From JAQIBY01 sp046546095 (GTDB lineage Bacteria; Bacteroidota; Bacteroidia; Bacteroidales; ML635J-15): a stretch of DNA of 56,744 bases. The stretch covers positions 1 through 56,744 of the forward strand of contig JBKGYK010000006.1 in assembly GCA_046546095.1 (NCBI GenBank). Direction: 5' to 3'. The position numbers and the translations under genes are program-made. Of this stretch, positions 45,369 through 54,305 are shown piece by piece. Positions within the stretch are counted from its first letter, which is position 1. Each line of letters begins with the position of its first letter. The notes beneath the pieces are model-generated. The model saw nothing but the letters and a program-made list of their open reading frames with translations, made no database searches and was not told the DNA's origin.

Positions 45369-48234
45369 TCTGCTTATTTTACTTATTCTGATGTATATAC
45401 CCGCAGCGGCTCAGCCGTCTGCGGGTTATTTTCAGCAGGAGGTTAACACTAAGATTCAGGTCAGCCTCAACGATAGCACACACAGCCTGCAAGGTCATAT
45501 CAGAATTGAATACATCAATCATTCACCGGATACACTGAATGAAATTTTCATTCATCTCTGGCCAAATGCATACAGAAACAACAAAACTGCCTTTGCCAGA
45601 CAATCAACACGAACCGGAATCCCCGAGTTTTATTTCTCAAAACCATCACAACGCGGATATATTGACAGCCTGTTTTTCAAAATCAATGGTGAGCATCATA
45701 CACCATATTATATGGGAGACAGCATTGACATTGCCAGAATCTCCATGCAGTCACCACTGCACCCCGGTGACACAAGCATTATCACTACACCCTTTTACGT
45801 AAAAATCCCGGAGGTTTTTTCCCGCCTTGGGCACGACGGACAGGCATATTACATTTCACAATGGTATCCCAAACCTGCAGTATACGACCAAAATGGGTGG
45901 CACCCAATGCCCTATCTGCACATGGGCGAATTTTATTCGGAATTTGGTGAGTTTGATGTTAAAATCACCTTGCCTGAAAACTACCGTGTGGCTGCTACCG
46001 GAGATCTGATGAACGCTCAGGAAAAAACATGGCTGAAATCCGTGCAAGCACAAACCCACCGGGAAGGTTTTCCTGAATCATCGAAAAAAACCAAAACACT
46101 GCACTACCACGCCGAAAACGTTCACGATTTTGCCTGGTTTGCCGATAAACGCTGGGGTGTAGATCATATCACATGGCAGGACAGCGTGGATATTTTTGCT
46201 TTTTACCTGCCTGAGCATAAAAACAAATGGAAAGATGCCGCCCGGGTAATCAGCAAAACTCTGGATTTCTTCTCAAAACATGTCGGAAATACAGATTACA
46301 CTTCATTCTCTGCCGTACAGGCTCATAAAGGTGCCGGCGGCGGAATGGAATACCCCGGTGTAACACAGATCAGCATGTCAACAGGCGGGAAAAGCCTGGA
46401 GCGTATCATTATGCACGAAGTGGGACACAACTGGTTTTACGGATCATTGGGCTTCAATGAGCGTAGGTATCCCTGGCTGGACGAAGGCCTGACTTCTTTT
46501 TACGAAAAAAAGTACATGCGGCATCATTACTCCAACGACACGGATATGTTCGATGCTCTGATTTCGCCCTGGTATGAAAACGATCTTATTCCGGAATTAA
46601 CCTACAAATACAGTCGCAGTCTGGGTATTGACCAGCCCGCAGATTTGCATTCCGATGATTTCTATACAGTCAACTACGGAACCGTGGTGTACAACAAAAC
46701 CGTTTCTGCGTTCTTTTACCTGGAAGCCTGGATAGGAAAAGTCCGGTTTGAACAAACCATGCAGGATTTTTTCCGTAAATGGAAAAACAAACATCCGGGA
46801 CCTGAAGATTTGCGGAGACATTTTGAAACAGCCACCAATCATGACCTATCCTGGTTTTTTGATGATATTATCGGCAGTACCAGGGCCGTGGATTATCGCA
46901 TCAGCAAAATCACCAAAGACAGTATCTTCATCACAAACGCCGGACAGATAGAATCTCCCGTATTCTTTGGGACAAAGGACACGGTAATAAAAGCAGCCGG
47001 TTTCTCAGGCACAAAATCCTTTCCAAAACCAGAATCCATCACAGATTATTGCCGTATTGATCCTGAATTTACCATGCTGGAATTCAACCGCAGCAACGAC
47101 AAATACATTCAAGGCCTTTTTCCCGCTGAAAATCCACTGAAACTGAAATTTTTCGGCGGTGTGGATGATTTTGATAAACGGGAACTATATTACATGCCCG
47201 TTCCGGCCTTTAACGGACTCGACGGTTTTATGCCCGGTCTGCTGGTATACAACAATTTCATCCCTGTAAAAGAACTTGAATATCAGCTTTTGCCGATGTA
47301 TGGCCTGGAAACCAACCGTTTTCTGGGGACAGGAAAAATCAACTGGCACAGAAACCTTTACGGACAGGAAAATCTGAAACGCATTGGTATTACCATCAGC
47401 GGAAAGCAATTCTCACAGAATGAAGACCATGCTTATCAGAAGCTACACGCCTGTCTGGCGCTTGATTTTACCCACAAAAATCAAAAGAATGCATCCGGAC
47501 TTAAGCTGAATTTCATAACAACAAGCAGTCAAAACCGAATACCTTTGCATTATCAGCAACTCAGCTATCATGCAAAAAAGAGCATGTCCGCATACCTTTT
47601 ATCGGCAAATGCCAGCCTGGAACACGGTGCAGCATACATCAAACTGTCCCTGGAATCAGAAAACCGTGTCAAATACACAGCCAAAACCGGTCTTGACATC
47701 AGGATTTTTGGTGGCTATCTTCATTATTATGATTTTCAGAATCATCCTTACAACGTAAATTTCAGACTTGCCGGCACAAATGCCCAGAGCGACTATCTGT
47801 ATGAAACCACTTTGTATAACCGCTCATTGCAAATGAGTGATTACGAGCACAATGCAGCCCGTCAATTTGTTCCGGATGAAGGCGGATTTGCTTTGTACAC
47901 ACCGGTACAATCAGACAGTTGGCTGTTTAGCCTGAACCTGAGCTCAGACACACCATTGCCATTTGCAGATATTTTTGTAAATGTTGCAACATTACCGGAT
48001 GTCTTTGAGAGTGACTTTTATGATGAAAAGTTTGCTTTCTATGAAGCCGGTATACGTATCAGCCTGATTAAAGACATTGCAGAAATTTACCTGCCTGTTT
48101 TGTATTCTTCCAGCCTGAAAAGGGTAAACAACGGAATTTATTCCGAAAATTACTGGCATAAAATCCGATTTCGATTATCTTTGAACAACCTGAATCCCTT
48201 TGATTTCAGGTATAAAACACATTTGTTGTATTGA
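45328..48234 (+). CDS. M1-family zinc metallopeptidase with a putative C-terminal outer-membrane barrel
   Basis: The 968-residue protein has a signal peptide (to about AAAQ), an N-terminal beta domain, and the M1 catalytic domain with GGGMEYPGV in place of GxMEN and the zinc site HEVGHNW (H363, E364, H367) plus E386 in YPWLDEGL. After about residue 600 the sequence changes: GLDGFMPGLLVYNNFIPVKE, then many alternating amphipathic strands rich in Tyr and Phe, and an aromatic end (YKTHLLY). That looks like a 12-16-strand outer-membrane barrel, so the peptidase may be anchored to the outer membrane by its own tail. The ATG at 45328 overlaps the thioredoxin gene by 41 bases; a GTG at 45337 is an alternative start. 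Confidence 0.87.
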   Translation: MLLVKNLKKYSGINLLILLILMYIPAAAQPSAGYFQQEVNTKIQVSLNDSTHSLQGHIRIEYINHSPDTLNEIFIHLWPNAYRNNKTAFARQSTRTGIPEFYFSKPSQRGYIDSLFFKINGEHHTPYYMGDSIDIARISMQSPLHPGDTSIITTPFYVKIPEVFSRLGHDGQAYYISQWYPKPAVYDQNGWHPMPYLHMGEFYSEFGEFDVKITLPENYRVAATGDLMNAQEKTWLKSVQAQTHREGFPESSKKTKTLHYHAENVHDFAWFADKRWGVDHITWQDSVDIFAFYLPEHKNKWKDAARVISKTLDFFSKHVGNTDYTSFSAVQAHKGAGGGMEYPGVTQISMSTGGKSLERIIMHEVGHNWFYGSLGFNERRYPWLDEGLTSFYEKKYMRHHYSNDTDMFDALISPWYENDLIPELTYKYSRSLGIDQPADLHSDDFYTVNYGTVVYNKTVSAFFYLEAWIGKVRFEQTMQDFFRKWKNKHPGPEDLRRHFETATNHDLSWFFDDIIGSTRAVDYRISKITKDSIFITNAGQIESPVFFGTKDTVIKAAGFSGTKSFPKPESITDYCRIDPEFTMLEFNRSNDKYIQGLFPAENPLKLKFFGGVDDFDKRELYYMPVPAFNGLDGFMPGLLVYNNFIPVKELEYQLLPMYGLETNRFLGTGKINWHRNLYGQENLKRIGITISGKQFSQNEDHAYQKLHACLALDFTHKNQKNASGLKLNFITTSSQNRIPLHYQQLSYHAKKSMSAYLLSANASLEHGAAYIKLSLESENRVKYTAKTGLDIRIFGGYLHYYDFQNHPYNVNFRLAGTNAQSDYLYETTLYNRSLQMSDYEHNAARQFVPDEGGFALYTPVQSDSWLFSLNLSSDTPLPFADIFVNVATLPDVFESDFYDEKFAFYEAGIRISLIKDIAEIYLPVLYSSSLKRVNNGIYSENYWHKIRFRLSLNNLNPFDFRYKTHLLY

Positions 48235-48983
48235 CACACAATAAAAAAACATATTTTGTATCGGACGTGCACCTTGGTGCTCCGGATTTTGAGTCCAGTC
48301 TGAAGCGTGAGAAGTTGCTTGTACAATGGCTGGAGGAAAAATCCAAAGATGCCGAAGCGTTTTACCTGCTGGGCGATATTTTTGATTTCTGGTTTGAGTA
48401 CAAGCGGGTGGTGCCTCGCGGATTCACACGATTCCTGGGAACCTTGTCAAAACTTACAGACCAGGGCATCCCAATCTATTTTTTTACCGGCAATCACGAC
48501 ATCTGGGTGTTTGATTACCTGCCCCGCGAAACAGGTGTAAGCGTCATCAAAGGTGTACACATCACCTCAATTAAGGGGAAACAATTTTACATTGCCCACG
48601 GCGATGGTCTCGGGCCGTACGACAAAAAGTACAATGCCCTGAAAAAAATATTTACCAACAAATTCCTGCAATGGGCATTTAAACGAATTCACCCGAATTT
48701 TTCTGTTGGCTTTGCTCACCGCTGGAGCAAATACAGCCGTGGCAAACATGAGTATCCTGAAACTCCGGATTACGAGAAAGAATGGCTGGTACAACACGCC
48801 CGGGATGTGCTGAAAAATGATGATTTTGATTACTTTGTATTTGGTCACAGGCATATTCCCATCAAACATGAACTTTCCGGTAAAAGCACATTCATAAATC
48901 TGGGCGATTGGTTACAGAATTTTTCTTACGGAGAATTTGACGGAGAAACCTTTCGTCTGAAATTTTATCAGGATAAGGACTAA
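48231..48983 (+). CDS. lpxH: UDP-2,3-diacylglucosamine diphosphatase (LpxH-like)
   Basis: LpxH removes UMP from UDP-2,3-diacylglucosamine in lipid A synthesis, at the inner face of the cytoplasmic membrane. The 250-residue metallophosphatase has the expected metal-binding blocks: SDVHLGAP (D12, H14), LLGDIFDFW, FFTGNHDIW, YIAHGDGLG and VFGHRHIPI. Bacteroidota LpxH proteins have this size. No ATG is available near the N-terminus; the start is TTG at 48231, which shares bases with the TGA stop of the M1 gene, so translation is probably coupled. Confidence 0.88.
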   Translation: MTHNKKTYFVSDVHLGAPDFESSLKREKLLVQWLEEKSKDAEAFYLLGDIFDFWFEYKRVVPRGFTRFLGTLSKLTDQGIPIYFFTGNHDIWVFDYLPRETGVSVIKGVHITSIKGKQFYIAHGDGLGPYDKKYNALKKIFTNKFLQWAFKRIHPNFSVGFAHRWSKYSRGKHEYPETPDYEKEWLVQHARDVLKNDDFDYFVFGHRHIPIKHELSGKSTFINLGDWLQNFSYGEFDGETFRLKFYQDKD

Positions 48984-48987
48984 ATAA

Positions 48988-49716
48988 TTACGGCATCATA
49001 AAACGGCCGGTATGCTGCCTGCCCCGGGAATCGGTCAGACGGTATATGTACAGGCCTTCCGGCAAATTCAAAGCAAACCGGGTATCCCCTGACAGGGTTC
49101 TCCCGGAAACCGACTTACCGGTGATGGCGAAAATCTCAAGCTGTGATGACTCCATACCGGTGTTTTTCACCACCAGTGTTCTGCCTGCAAGATAAACATC
49201 GGGTACTTCTTCTTCTACATCAGCAACACTGACCATCCCCAGACAATTTTCAATGGCACCGGGAATGTGTTCAAGGGAATAATCCCTCATAGAACCATCC
49301 GGACAGATAACAAAGTACTGTGGCGTAAAATATGCACCATACAATTCCACAACAGAATCTGTCTGTGTAGTAGCCCATCCCGGGTAAGATGCTTCCTGCT
49401 CGCTAAGCCAGGTATTAACAGCATCATAATCATATACCTGACTCGGTTCAATGGCCCACAGATAAAAATCATCCTGATTTTCACCATAATGGGTATATAT
49501 AGAATCCAGCGTAGGAACAGCGTTCTCACAGCTTACACATCCAACACCAAAAAATGCCAGAACAACGGTCTTGTTGTTATCCAGCAAATCCTCATACAGG
49601 AACATAGTATCACCATATTCACCGGTAAGGCCAAAATCAGGAGCATACACAGGTCGCTGAGCATACATGCTCATGCTTAGCAAAATAGAAACAATAAGAG
49701 TAAAGGCTGTTTTCAT
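48988..49716 (-). CDS. Secreted thioredoxin-fold protein with T9SS type A sorting tail
   Basis: The 242-residue protein has a signal peptide (to MYAQ, residue 20), a thioredoxin/AhpC-TSA-like domain with the redox pair C60-V-S-C63 in FFGVGCVSCENAVP, a cis-proline-type loop at YFTPQYFV, and a C-terminal beta domain of about 75 residues (VYLAGRTLVVKNTGMESSQL, IFAITGKSVSG, LPEGLYIYRL, GRFMMP) that fits a T9SS type A tail. So a thiol-active protein seems to be sent to the cell surface. It converges on lpxH with 4 bases between stops. Confidence 0.82.
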   Translation of the reverse strand: MKTAFTLIVSILLSMSMYAQRPVYAPDFGLTGEYGDTMFLYEDLLDNNKTVVLAFFGVGCVSCENAVPTLDSIYTHYGENQDDFYLWAIEPSQVYDYDAVNTWLSEQEASYPGWATTQTDSVVELYGAYFTPQYFVICPDGSMRDYSLEHIPGAIENCLGMVSVADVEEEVPDVYLAGRTLVVKNTGMESSQLEIFAITGKSVSGRTLSGDTRFALNLPEGLYIYRLTDSRGRQHTGRFMMP

Positions 49717-49837
49717 AATTTCATGCTTTCTGCTAATATAAGCAAAAACAGGGCCGGATTGTTCATATGTGCATTCTAAATTAGAGCCGATTATTTAGAA
49801 TGTCAGGATGTGAGGTGCTTTTTTGTGTTTTGTATTT

Positions 49838-50048
49838 GGGCGTGCCCCTTTTTGTTTTCTGCCAGCGCAATCAACCTTCAAGGTCTGCACGAATACAATC
49901 TTTGCAGCATGATTGAGCCAGCAATTGTGAAAGATATGGATGAGCTTGAAGGTTTTTCCGCGGCAGAAAACAAAAAGAGTCGGGCTATCCGCTTGTATCT
50001 GCATCCGCCAGCCGGCTGATGCAGGATACCGCTTCTATCCCTCACGCA
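49838..50048 (+). ncRNA. Strongly structured non-coding element, probable RNA or repeat
   Basis: The element starts GGGCGTGCCCC and then has a 16-bp perfect inverted repeat, CTTTTTGTTTTCTGCC (49848-49863) with GGCAGAAAACAAAAAG (49962-49977). Inside it are nested arms AACCTTCAAG (49873-49882) with CTTGAAGGTT (49945-49954) and ATCTTT with AAAGAT (49898-49903, 49930-49935). After it GTCGGGCTATCCGC leads to a second hairpin, GTATCTGCATC with GATGCAGGATAC, and the end ACCGCTTCTATCCCTCACGC. I recall a recurring intergenic motif in Bacteroidota with the same fixed edges (GGGCGTGCCC, GGGCTATCCGC, CTATCCCTCACGC), but I cannot confirm the family name or the strand. The rest of the 49717-50165 gap holds only the terminator of hppA. 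Confidence 0.6.
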
Positions 50049-50110
50049 ATTCACCGCCATGGTAGTACGCGTTAAACACAAGGCTAATCACTACCTTTTG
50101 GCGAAACCGA

Positions 50111-50141
50111 AAAAAGGGCACTGAAAAATCAGCACCCTTTT
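50111..50141 (-). terminator. Intrinsic terminator of hppA
   Basis: On the minus strand AAAAGGG pairs with CCCTTTT across a two-base internal mismatch and an inner CTGA/TCAG stem, followed by six T. It lies 25 bases after the hppA stop. Confidence 0.8.
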
Positions 50142-50165
50142 CTCCTGCATTGCATGATGTGCGAA

Positions 50166-52628
50166 TTATGCTGTTTGTTTTTTCTTCTTATCCTTACTGT
50201 GGATACGTTGTCCGTAGAAAGATCTGTACACAAAAATCAGACCGATCAGGAAAAAGACGGCCCCGATAATTCGTGCAGTTACCTGGTTGCCGGAATTGAT
50301 CATTTCAATGGAAATTTCTGCAGCCAGCAATCCAAACAAGGTAGAAAATTTGATAATTGGATTCAGAGCTACTGAAGTGGTATCTTTATAAGGGTCGCCG
50401 ACAGTGTCTCCCACAACGGTTGCTTCGTGCAGCGGAGTATTTTTCTGTTGCATGTCCACTTCCACCACTTTTTTGGCATTGTCCCATGCCCCGCCGGCAT
50501 TGGCCATGTACAGAGCCTGGAAAAGTCCAAATACAGCAATGGATATCAGGTATGCGACAAAAAAGTTTGGATCAAGGAAAGCAAATGCGAGGGTAAGAGA
50601 CAGCAAAACAATAAAAATGTTCCACATTCCGCTCTGTGCATATTTGGTACAAATTTTAACCACGGCAATGGAATCCTTGTCATCTGCTGTTTCTTTGTCC
50701 AGATTGATATTTTTCTTAATGAATTCAACCGCACGGTATGCCCCTGTGGTTACAGCCTGCATAGAAGCTCCGGAGAACCAGTAAATAACGGCACCACCGG
50801 TAATGAAGCCAAGAATCACAGGTGCTTCGGTAAGGGAAATTTTAAGCATTCCCAGGGTATCCAGCAGAAGAATGATGGAGAAAATCATGGTGGTAGCTCC
50901 GATTACTGCAGTACCGATCAATACGGGTTTGGCCGTAGCCTTAAAGGTATTCCCTGCCGAGTCATTGTCTTCAAGGAAATGTTTTCCTTTGATAAAATCG
51001 GGCTTAAAGCCATGGTCTCTTTCAATTTCATCACTTATACCATCAATTTTTTCAATACGGGACAATTCAAAAACTGACTGAGCATTGTCGGTAACCGGGC
51101 CATAAGAGTCTACGGCGATAGTGACAGGTCCCATACCAAGGAAGCCAAAAGCAACTAGGCCAAAGGCAAAGATGGAAGGATACACCATGTATTCTTCAAG
51201 TCCCTGTGCTGAGACCATGAATGCGCCAAACATCAGGGCAACCATGAGCATTCCTTTCCAGAATGCAGAAAAGTTTCCGGCAACCATACCTGACAATATA
51301 TTGAGGGAAGCTCCACCCTCGCTTGAAGCTGTCACAACCTCCTGCACATGGCGTGATTTGGAAGACGTAAAGGCTTTTGTAAGTTCAGGAATCAATGCTG
51401 CTGCCAGGGTTCCAAGAGAAATGATGGTGGCAAGTTTCCACCACAAACCGGAGGCTTCAAGAGAGGGAATGGTCTCCAGCATGAAATAAGAAACAATAAA
51501 AGTAGCAATGATGGAAACAAGTGATGTAATCCAAACCAGGGATGTCAGCGGATTTTCGAAATTGAATTTATCTGCATTTTTGTATCTGGCCTCTGAAATG
51601 GCATTGTTAATCCAGTACGAAAGTACGGAAGTCAGCAACATAATCAGTCGCATGGCAAATATCCAGACGATGAATGAAGCCTGAAACTCCACTCCCATCA
51701 CGCCGAGGATAATAAATGAAATCAGGGCAACACCTGTAACGCCGTAAGTTTCGAAACCATCAGCAGTTGGCCCCACAGAGTCTCCTGCGTTGTCACCTGT
51801 ACAATCTGCAATGACGCCGGGGTTACGGGGATCATCTTCGCCAATATTGAAAACAAGTTTCATCAAATCTGCACCGATATCTGCAATTTTGGTAAAAATA
51901 CCACCTGCAATACGCAGTGCAGAAGCACCCAGGGATTCACCGATGGCAAATCCGATAAAGCAGGCACCGGCAAGTTTTCCCGGAACAAACAGCAGGATTG
52001 CGAGCATCATGAGCAATTCCACGGTAATCAGCAACACACCAACACTCATACCTGCCTGCAAAGGAATTTTCACCACTTCCCAGGGTTTGGCTTTAAGTGA
52101 GGCAAAAGAGGTGCGGCTGTTTGCCAGTGTATTGATACGAATACCAAACCAGGCCACTGAGTATGATCCAAGAATACCAAGAATTGTCCAGATAAGCACA
52201 TTGATAACAAATCCGCCACGGGAAATCATGGGATCAACGGTATCCCCATTTTGACTGACAGTTTGCAGGGTGGCTTCGGGTTCACTAAGGAATCCAAAGT
52301 AGAAAACAATGACAGCACCTATGATGGCAAGCAGAATCAGAAGGAATTTTCCTTGCTGTAGCAAATACGTACCGCTGGTCTTGTAAATGGTTCTTGCAAT
52401 ATCCAGCATTGACTGGTGTGCTTTGTATTTGCGAATGCGGCTAAACTGCCACAGACCAAAAGCAAATCCAAATGCTACAATTAACAGTCCCCAGGTCAAC
52501 ACGGTGTGACCATCACCCAAAACACTCACACTTTTCCCCAGATCGGGTACTTCAAGATCAGCTTCACTGGCCATGCCCATCAAAGGCAGAACAAATAAGC
52601 TGAATACGCCCAATAGAATTTTTTTCAT
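50166..52628 (-). CDS. hppA: Membrane-bound proton/cation-translocating pyrophosphatase
   Basis: The enzyme hydrolyses pyrophosphate and pumps H+ (or Na+) across the membrane. From the ATG at 52628 it is 820 residues, with a signal-like first helix and about 16 membrane segments. The catalytic region shows GADLMKLVFNIGEDDPRNPG, then IADCTGDNAGDSVGPTADGF, and the C-terminal part GGAWDNAKKVVE. The residue that sets potassium dependence lies in GNTFKATAK: lysine (about K563) where K+-dependent enzymes have alanine, so this is predicted to be K+-independent, a class in which known members pump protons. A TTG start at 52637 would add three residues and is not preferred. Confidence 0.94.
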   Translation of the reverse strand: MKKILLGVFSLFVLPLMGMASEADLEVPDLGKSVSVLGDGHTVLTWGLLIVAFGFAFGLWQFSRIRKYKAHQSMLDIARTIYKTSGTYLLQQGKFLLILLAIIGAVIVFYFGFLSEPEATLQTVSQNGDTVDPMISRGGFVINVLIWTILGILGSYSVAWFGIRINTLANSRTSFASLKAKPWEVVKIPLQAGMSVGVLLITVELLMMLAILLFVPGKLAGACFIGFAIGESLGASALRIAGGIFTKIADIGADLMKLVFNIGEDDPRNPGVIADCTGDNAGDSVGPTADGFETYGVTGVALISFIILGVMGVEFQASFIVWIFAMRLIMLLTSVLSYWINNAISEARYKNADKFNFENPLTSLVWITSLVSIIATFIVSYFMLETIPSLEASGLWWKLATIISLGTLAAALIPELTKAFTSSKSRHVQEVVTASSEGGASLNILSGMVAGNFSAFWKGMLMVALMFGAFMVSAQGLEEYMVYPSIFAFGLVAFGFLGMGPVTIAVDSYGPVTDNAQSVFELSRIEKIDGISDEIERDHGFKPDFIKGKHFLEDNDSAGNTFKATAKPVLIGTAVIGATTMIFSIILLLDTLGMLKISLTEAPVILGFITGGAVIYWFSGASMQAVTTGAYRAVEFIKKNINLDKETADDKDSIAVVKICTKYAQSGMWNIFIVLLSLTLAFAFLDPNFFVAYLISIAVFGLFQALYMANAGGAWDNAKKVVEVDMQQKNTPLHEATVVGDTVGDPYKDTTSVALNPIIKFSTLFGLLAAEISIEMINSGNQVTARIIGAVFFLIGLIFVYRSFYGQRIHSKDKKKKQTA

Positions 52629-52674
52629 GGTATGCAAAATTTTACGTTGTTTTCAGAACTCGTTTCAGAGCCGG

Positions 52675-52705
52675 CAAAAATATCTGTTAGAAAACATAAA
52701 AACAA
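52675..52705 (-). promoter_or_regulatory. Promoter of hppA
   Basis: The minus strand has TTG (52703-52705), 20 bases and TATTTTTG (52675-52682), a full match to TAnnTTTG. The leader to the ATG is about 40 bases. Confidence 0.6.
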
Positions 52706-52891
52706 GGGAAAAAGTAAAAATTTGTACTTTATTTAATTGGACTTCAATTTAATAGTTTACCTTTGTATCTTGCGCAAAAGTTTTTTATCCCAAACTGACA
52801 CCCAAACCCGGAAGAGCTGAAATTGTTCATTGCTAAAAAAATGAGCTTTAGCGACAAAATTATCCCGCTCAGGCAATGTCTTTGCCCAGAG

Positions 52892-52991
52892 CTCAAAAGT
52901 CGTACTCCGAGTATAAGCATAGACTTTCAGGGCTAAAGCCCTTTTCATTTTTTCATTCTTACCACTACCCTACCCGGGATACGACTTTGAG
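52892..52991. repeat. Palindromic intergenic element
   Basis: Outer arms CTCAAAAGTCGTA (52892-52904) and TACGACTTTGAG (52980-52991) are inverted copies with one extra A. Near the centre AGGGCTAAAGCCCT (52929-52942) is a perfect small hairpin followed by a T-rich run. The design resembles a small non-autonomous repeat. The remainder of the 52706-53027 stretch is non-coding, with no frame that looks like a gene. Confidence 0.5.
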
Positions 52992-53027
52992 TCGCAGGTC
53001 GAGTCCAAACACCCCGAGTAAGGTAAT

Positions 53028-53057
53028 AAAAAAAGGGACACCGCAGCGCCCCTTTTT
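53028..53057 (-). terminator. Intrinsic terminator of the tig-clpP-clpX operon
   Basis: On the minus strand AAAAAGGG and CCCTTTTT pair over a 12-base GC-rich loop and are followed by a run of seven T, 20 bases after the clpX stop. Confidence 0.85.
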
Positions 53058-53076
53058 CATACCATGAAATGCTATT

Positions 53077-54297
53077 TTATCGTTTCAACTGATCCAGTTT
53101 GACATGAGAAAGTTTTTCCTTTGTCAATTTTTCAGTCAGGACAAATTTCTTTTTTCCCTGGGAAGGCAATTCAAACATGGGATCGGTCATGATGGTTTCA
53201 CAAATGCCGCGCAGTCCACGGGCTCCCAGTTTATGGGCAGCCGCTACTTCCACAATGTAATCAAGGGCAGCTTCTTCCACGTCGAATTTTATACCGTCAA
53301 TATCAAACAACCATGTATATTGCTTTATCAGGGAATTTTTGGGCTCGGTGAGGATACGTTTCAATGCCTCACGCGTGAGTTCGTTCAGATAAGAAACCAC
53401 CGGCAGACGGCCGATAATTTCAGGAATCAGTCCGTAAGCGCGCAAATCTTCACTGGTAACGTATTTGATGAGGTTGTCCTTATCAATTTCTTCCCGTTTC
53501 TCCTGGGCACCATATCCCACCACCTTTGTATTCAGGCGGTTGGCAATATTTCGCTCAATGCCTTCGAAAGCACCACCAACAATGAAGAGAATATTTTTGG
53601 TATCCACCGGAATCATGCGCTGCTCCGGGTGTTTACGTCCGCCCTGTGGCGGTACATTCACAACGGAACCTTCCAGTAATTTCAGCACAGCCTGCTGAAC
53701 GCCTTCACCGGACACATCTCGTGTGATGGACGGATTGTCGCCTTTGCGGGCAATTTTATCAATCTCATCAATAAAGACGATGCCTTTTTCGGCCGCGTCG
53801 GTATCGTAATCTGCAGCCTGCAGGAGGCGGGTAAGTATGCTTTCCACATCTTCACCCACATAACCGGCTTCGGTAAGCACGGTGGCATCGACAATGGTAA
53901 AGGGCACATTCATCATGCGGGCGATGGTACGGGCCATGAGTGTTTTTCCGGTACCGGTGCGTCCAATGAGAATGATGTTGGATTTTTCAATTTCCACATC
54001 ATCACGGGTCTGTCCTTTTACCGTAAGGCGCTTATAATGGTTATAGACTGCCACAGCCAGGGTTTTCTTGGCTTCGTTCTGATCAATCACATACTGATCA
54101 ATAAACCGTTTGATATCGGCGGGTTTGTTGTGTTTTAAGACATCCGGATCAAAATCCTGAGTTTCTTTGCCCAATTCCTCTTTAACAATTTCAACAGCCT
54201 TGCCGGCGCATTCATCACAGATATGACCATCCACACCGGCGATGAGCATATTCACCTCGTCGCGGTCACGACCGCAAAATGAGCATTTATCTTGCAT
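53077..54297 (-). CDS. clpX: ATP-dependent Clp protease, ATPase subunit ClpX
   Basis: ClpX unfolds tagged proteins and feeds them to ClpP. The 406-residue protein has the N-terminal zinc domain (C5, C8, C27, C30 in CSFC and CDEC), Walker A GRTGTGKT (112-119; the usual second residue is proline), Walker B IVFIDEIDKI, the sensor-2 type GARGLRG near the end, and VGYG in place of the IGF loop that docks on ClpP. It is 8 bases after clpP in the tig-clpP-clpX operon and ends at a strong terminator. Confidence 0.97.
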   Translation of the reverse strand: MQDKCSFCGRDRDEVNMLIAGVDGHICDECAGKAVEIVKEELGKETQDFDPDVLKHNKPADIKRFIDQYVIDQNEAKKTLAVAVYNHYKRLTVKGQTRDDVEIEKSNIILIGRTGTGKTLMARTIARMMNVPFTIVDATVLTEAGYVGEDVESILTRLLQAADYDTDAAEKGIVFIDEIDKIARKGDNPSITRDVSGEGVQQAVLKLLEGSVVNVPPQGGRKHPEQRMIPVDTKNILFIVGGAFEGIERNIANRLNTKVVGYGAQEKREEIDKDNLIKYVTSEDLRAYGLIPEIIGRLPVVSYLNELTREALKRILTEPKNSLIKQYTWLFDIDGIKFDVEEAALDYIVEVAAAHKLGARGLRGICETIMTDPMFELPSQGKKKFVLTEKLTKEKLSHVKLDQLKR

Positions 54298-54305
54298 AAA
54301 AATTC

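Noticed and set aside
49810..50019. Small ORFs over the structured element
   Set aside because: They arise from the inverted repeats, have no ribosome-site or family support, and the region has the features of structured RNA instead.
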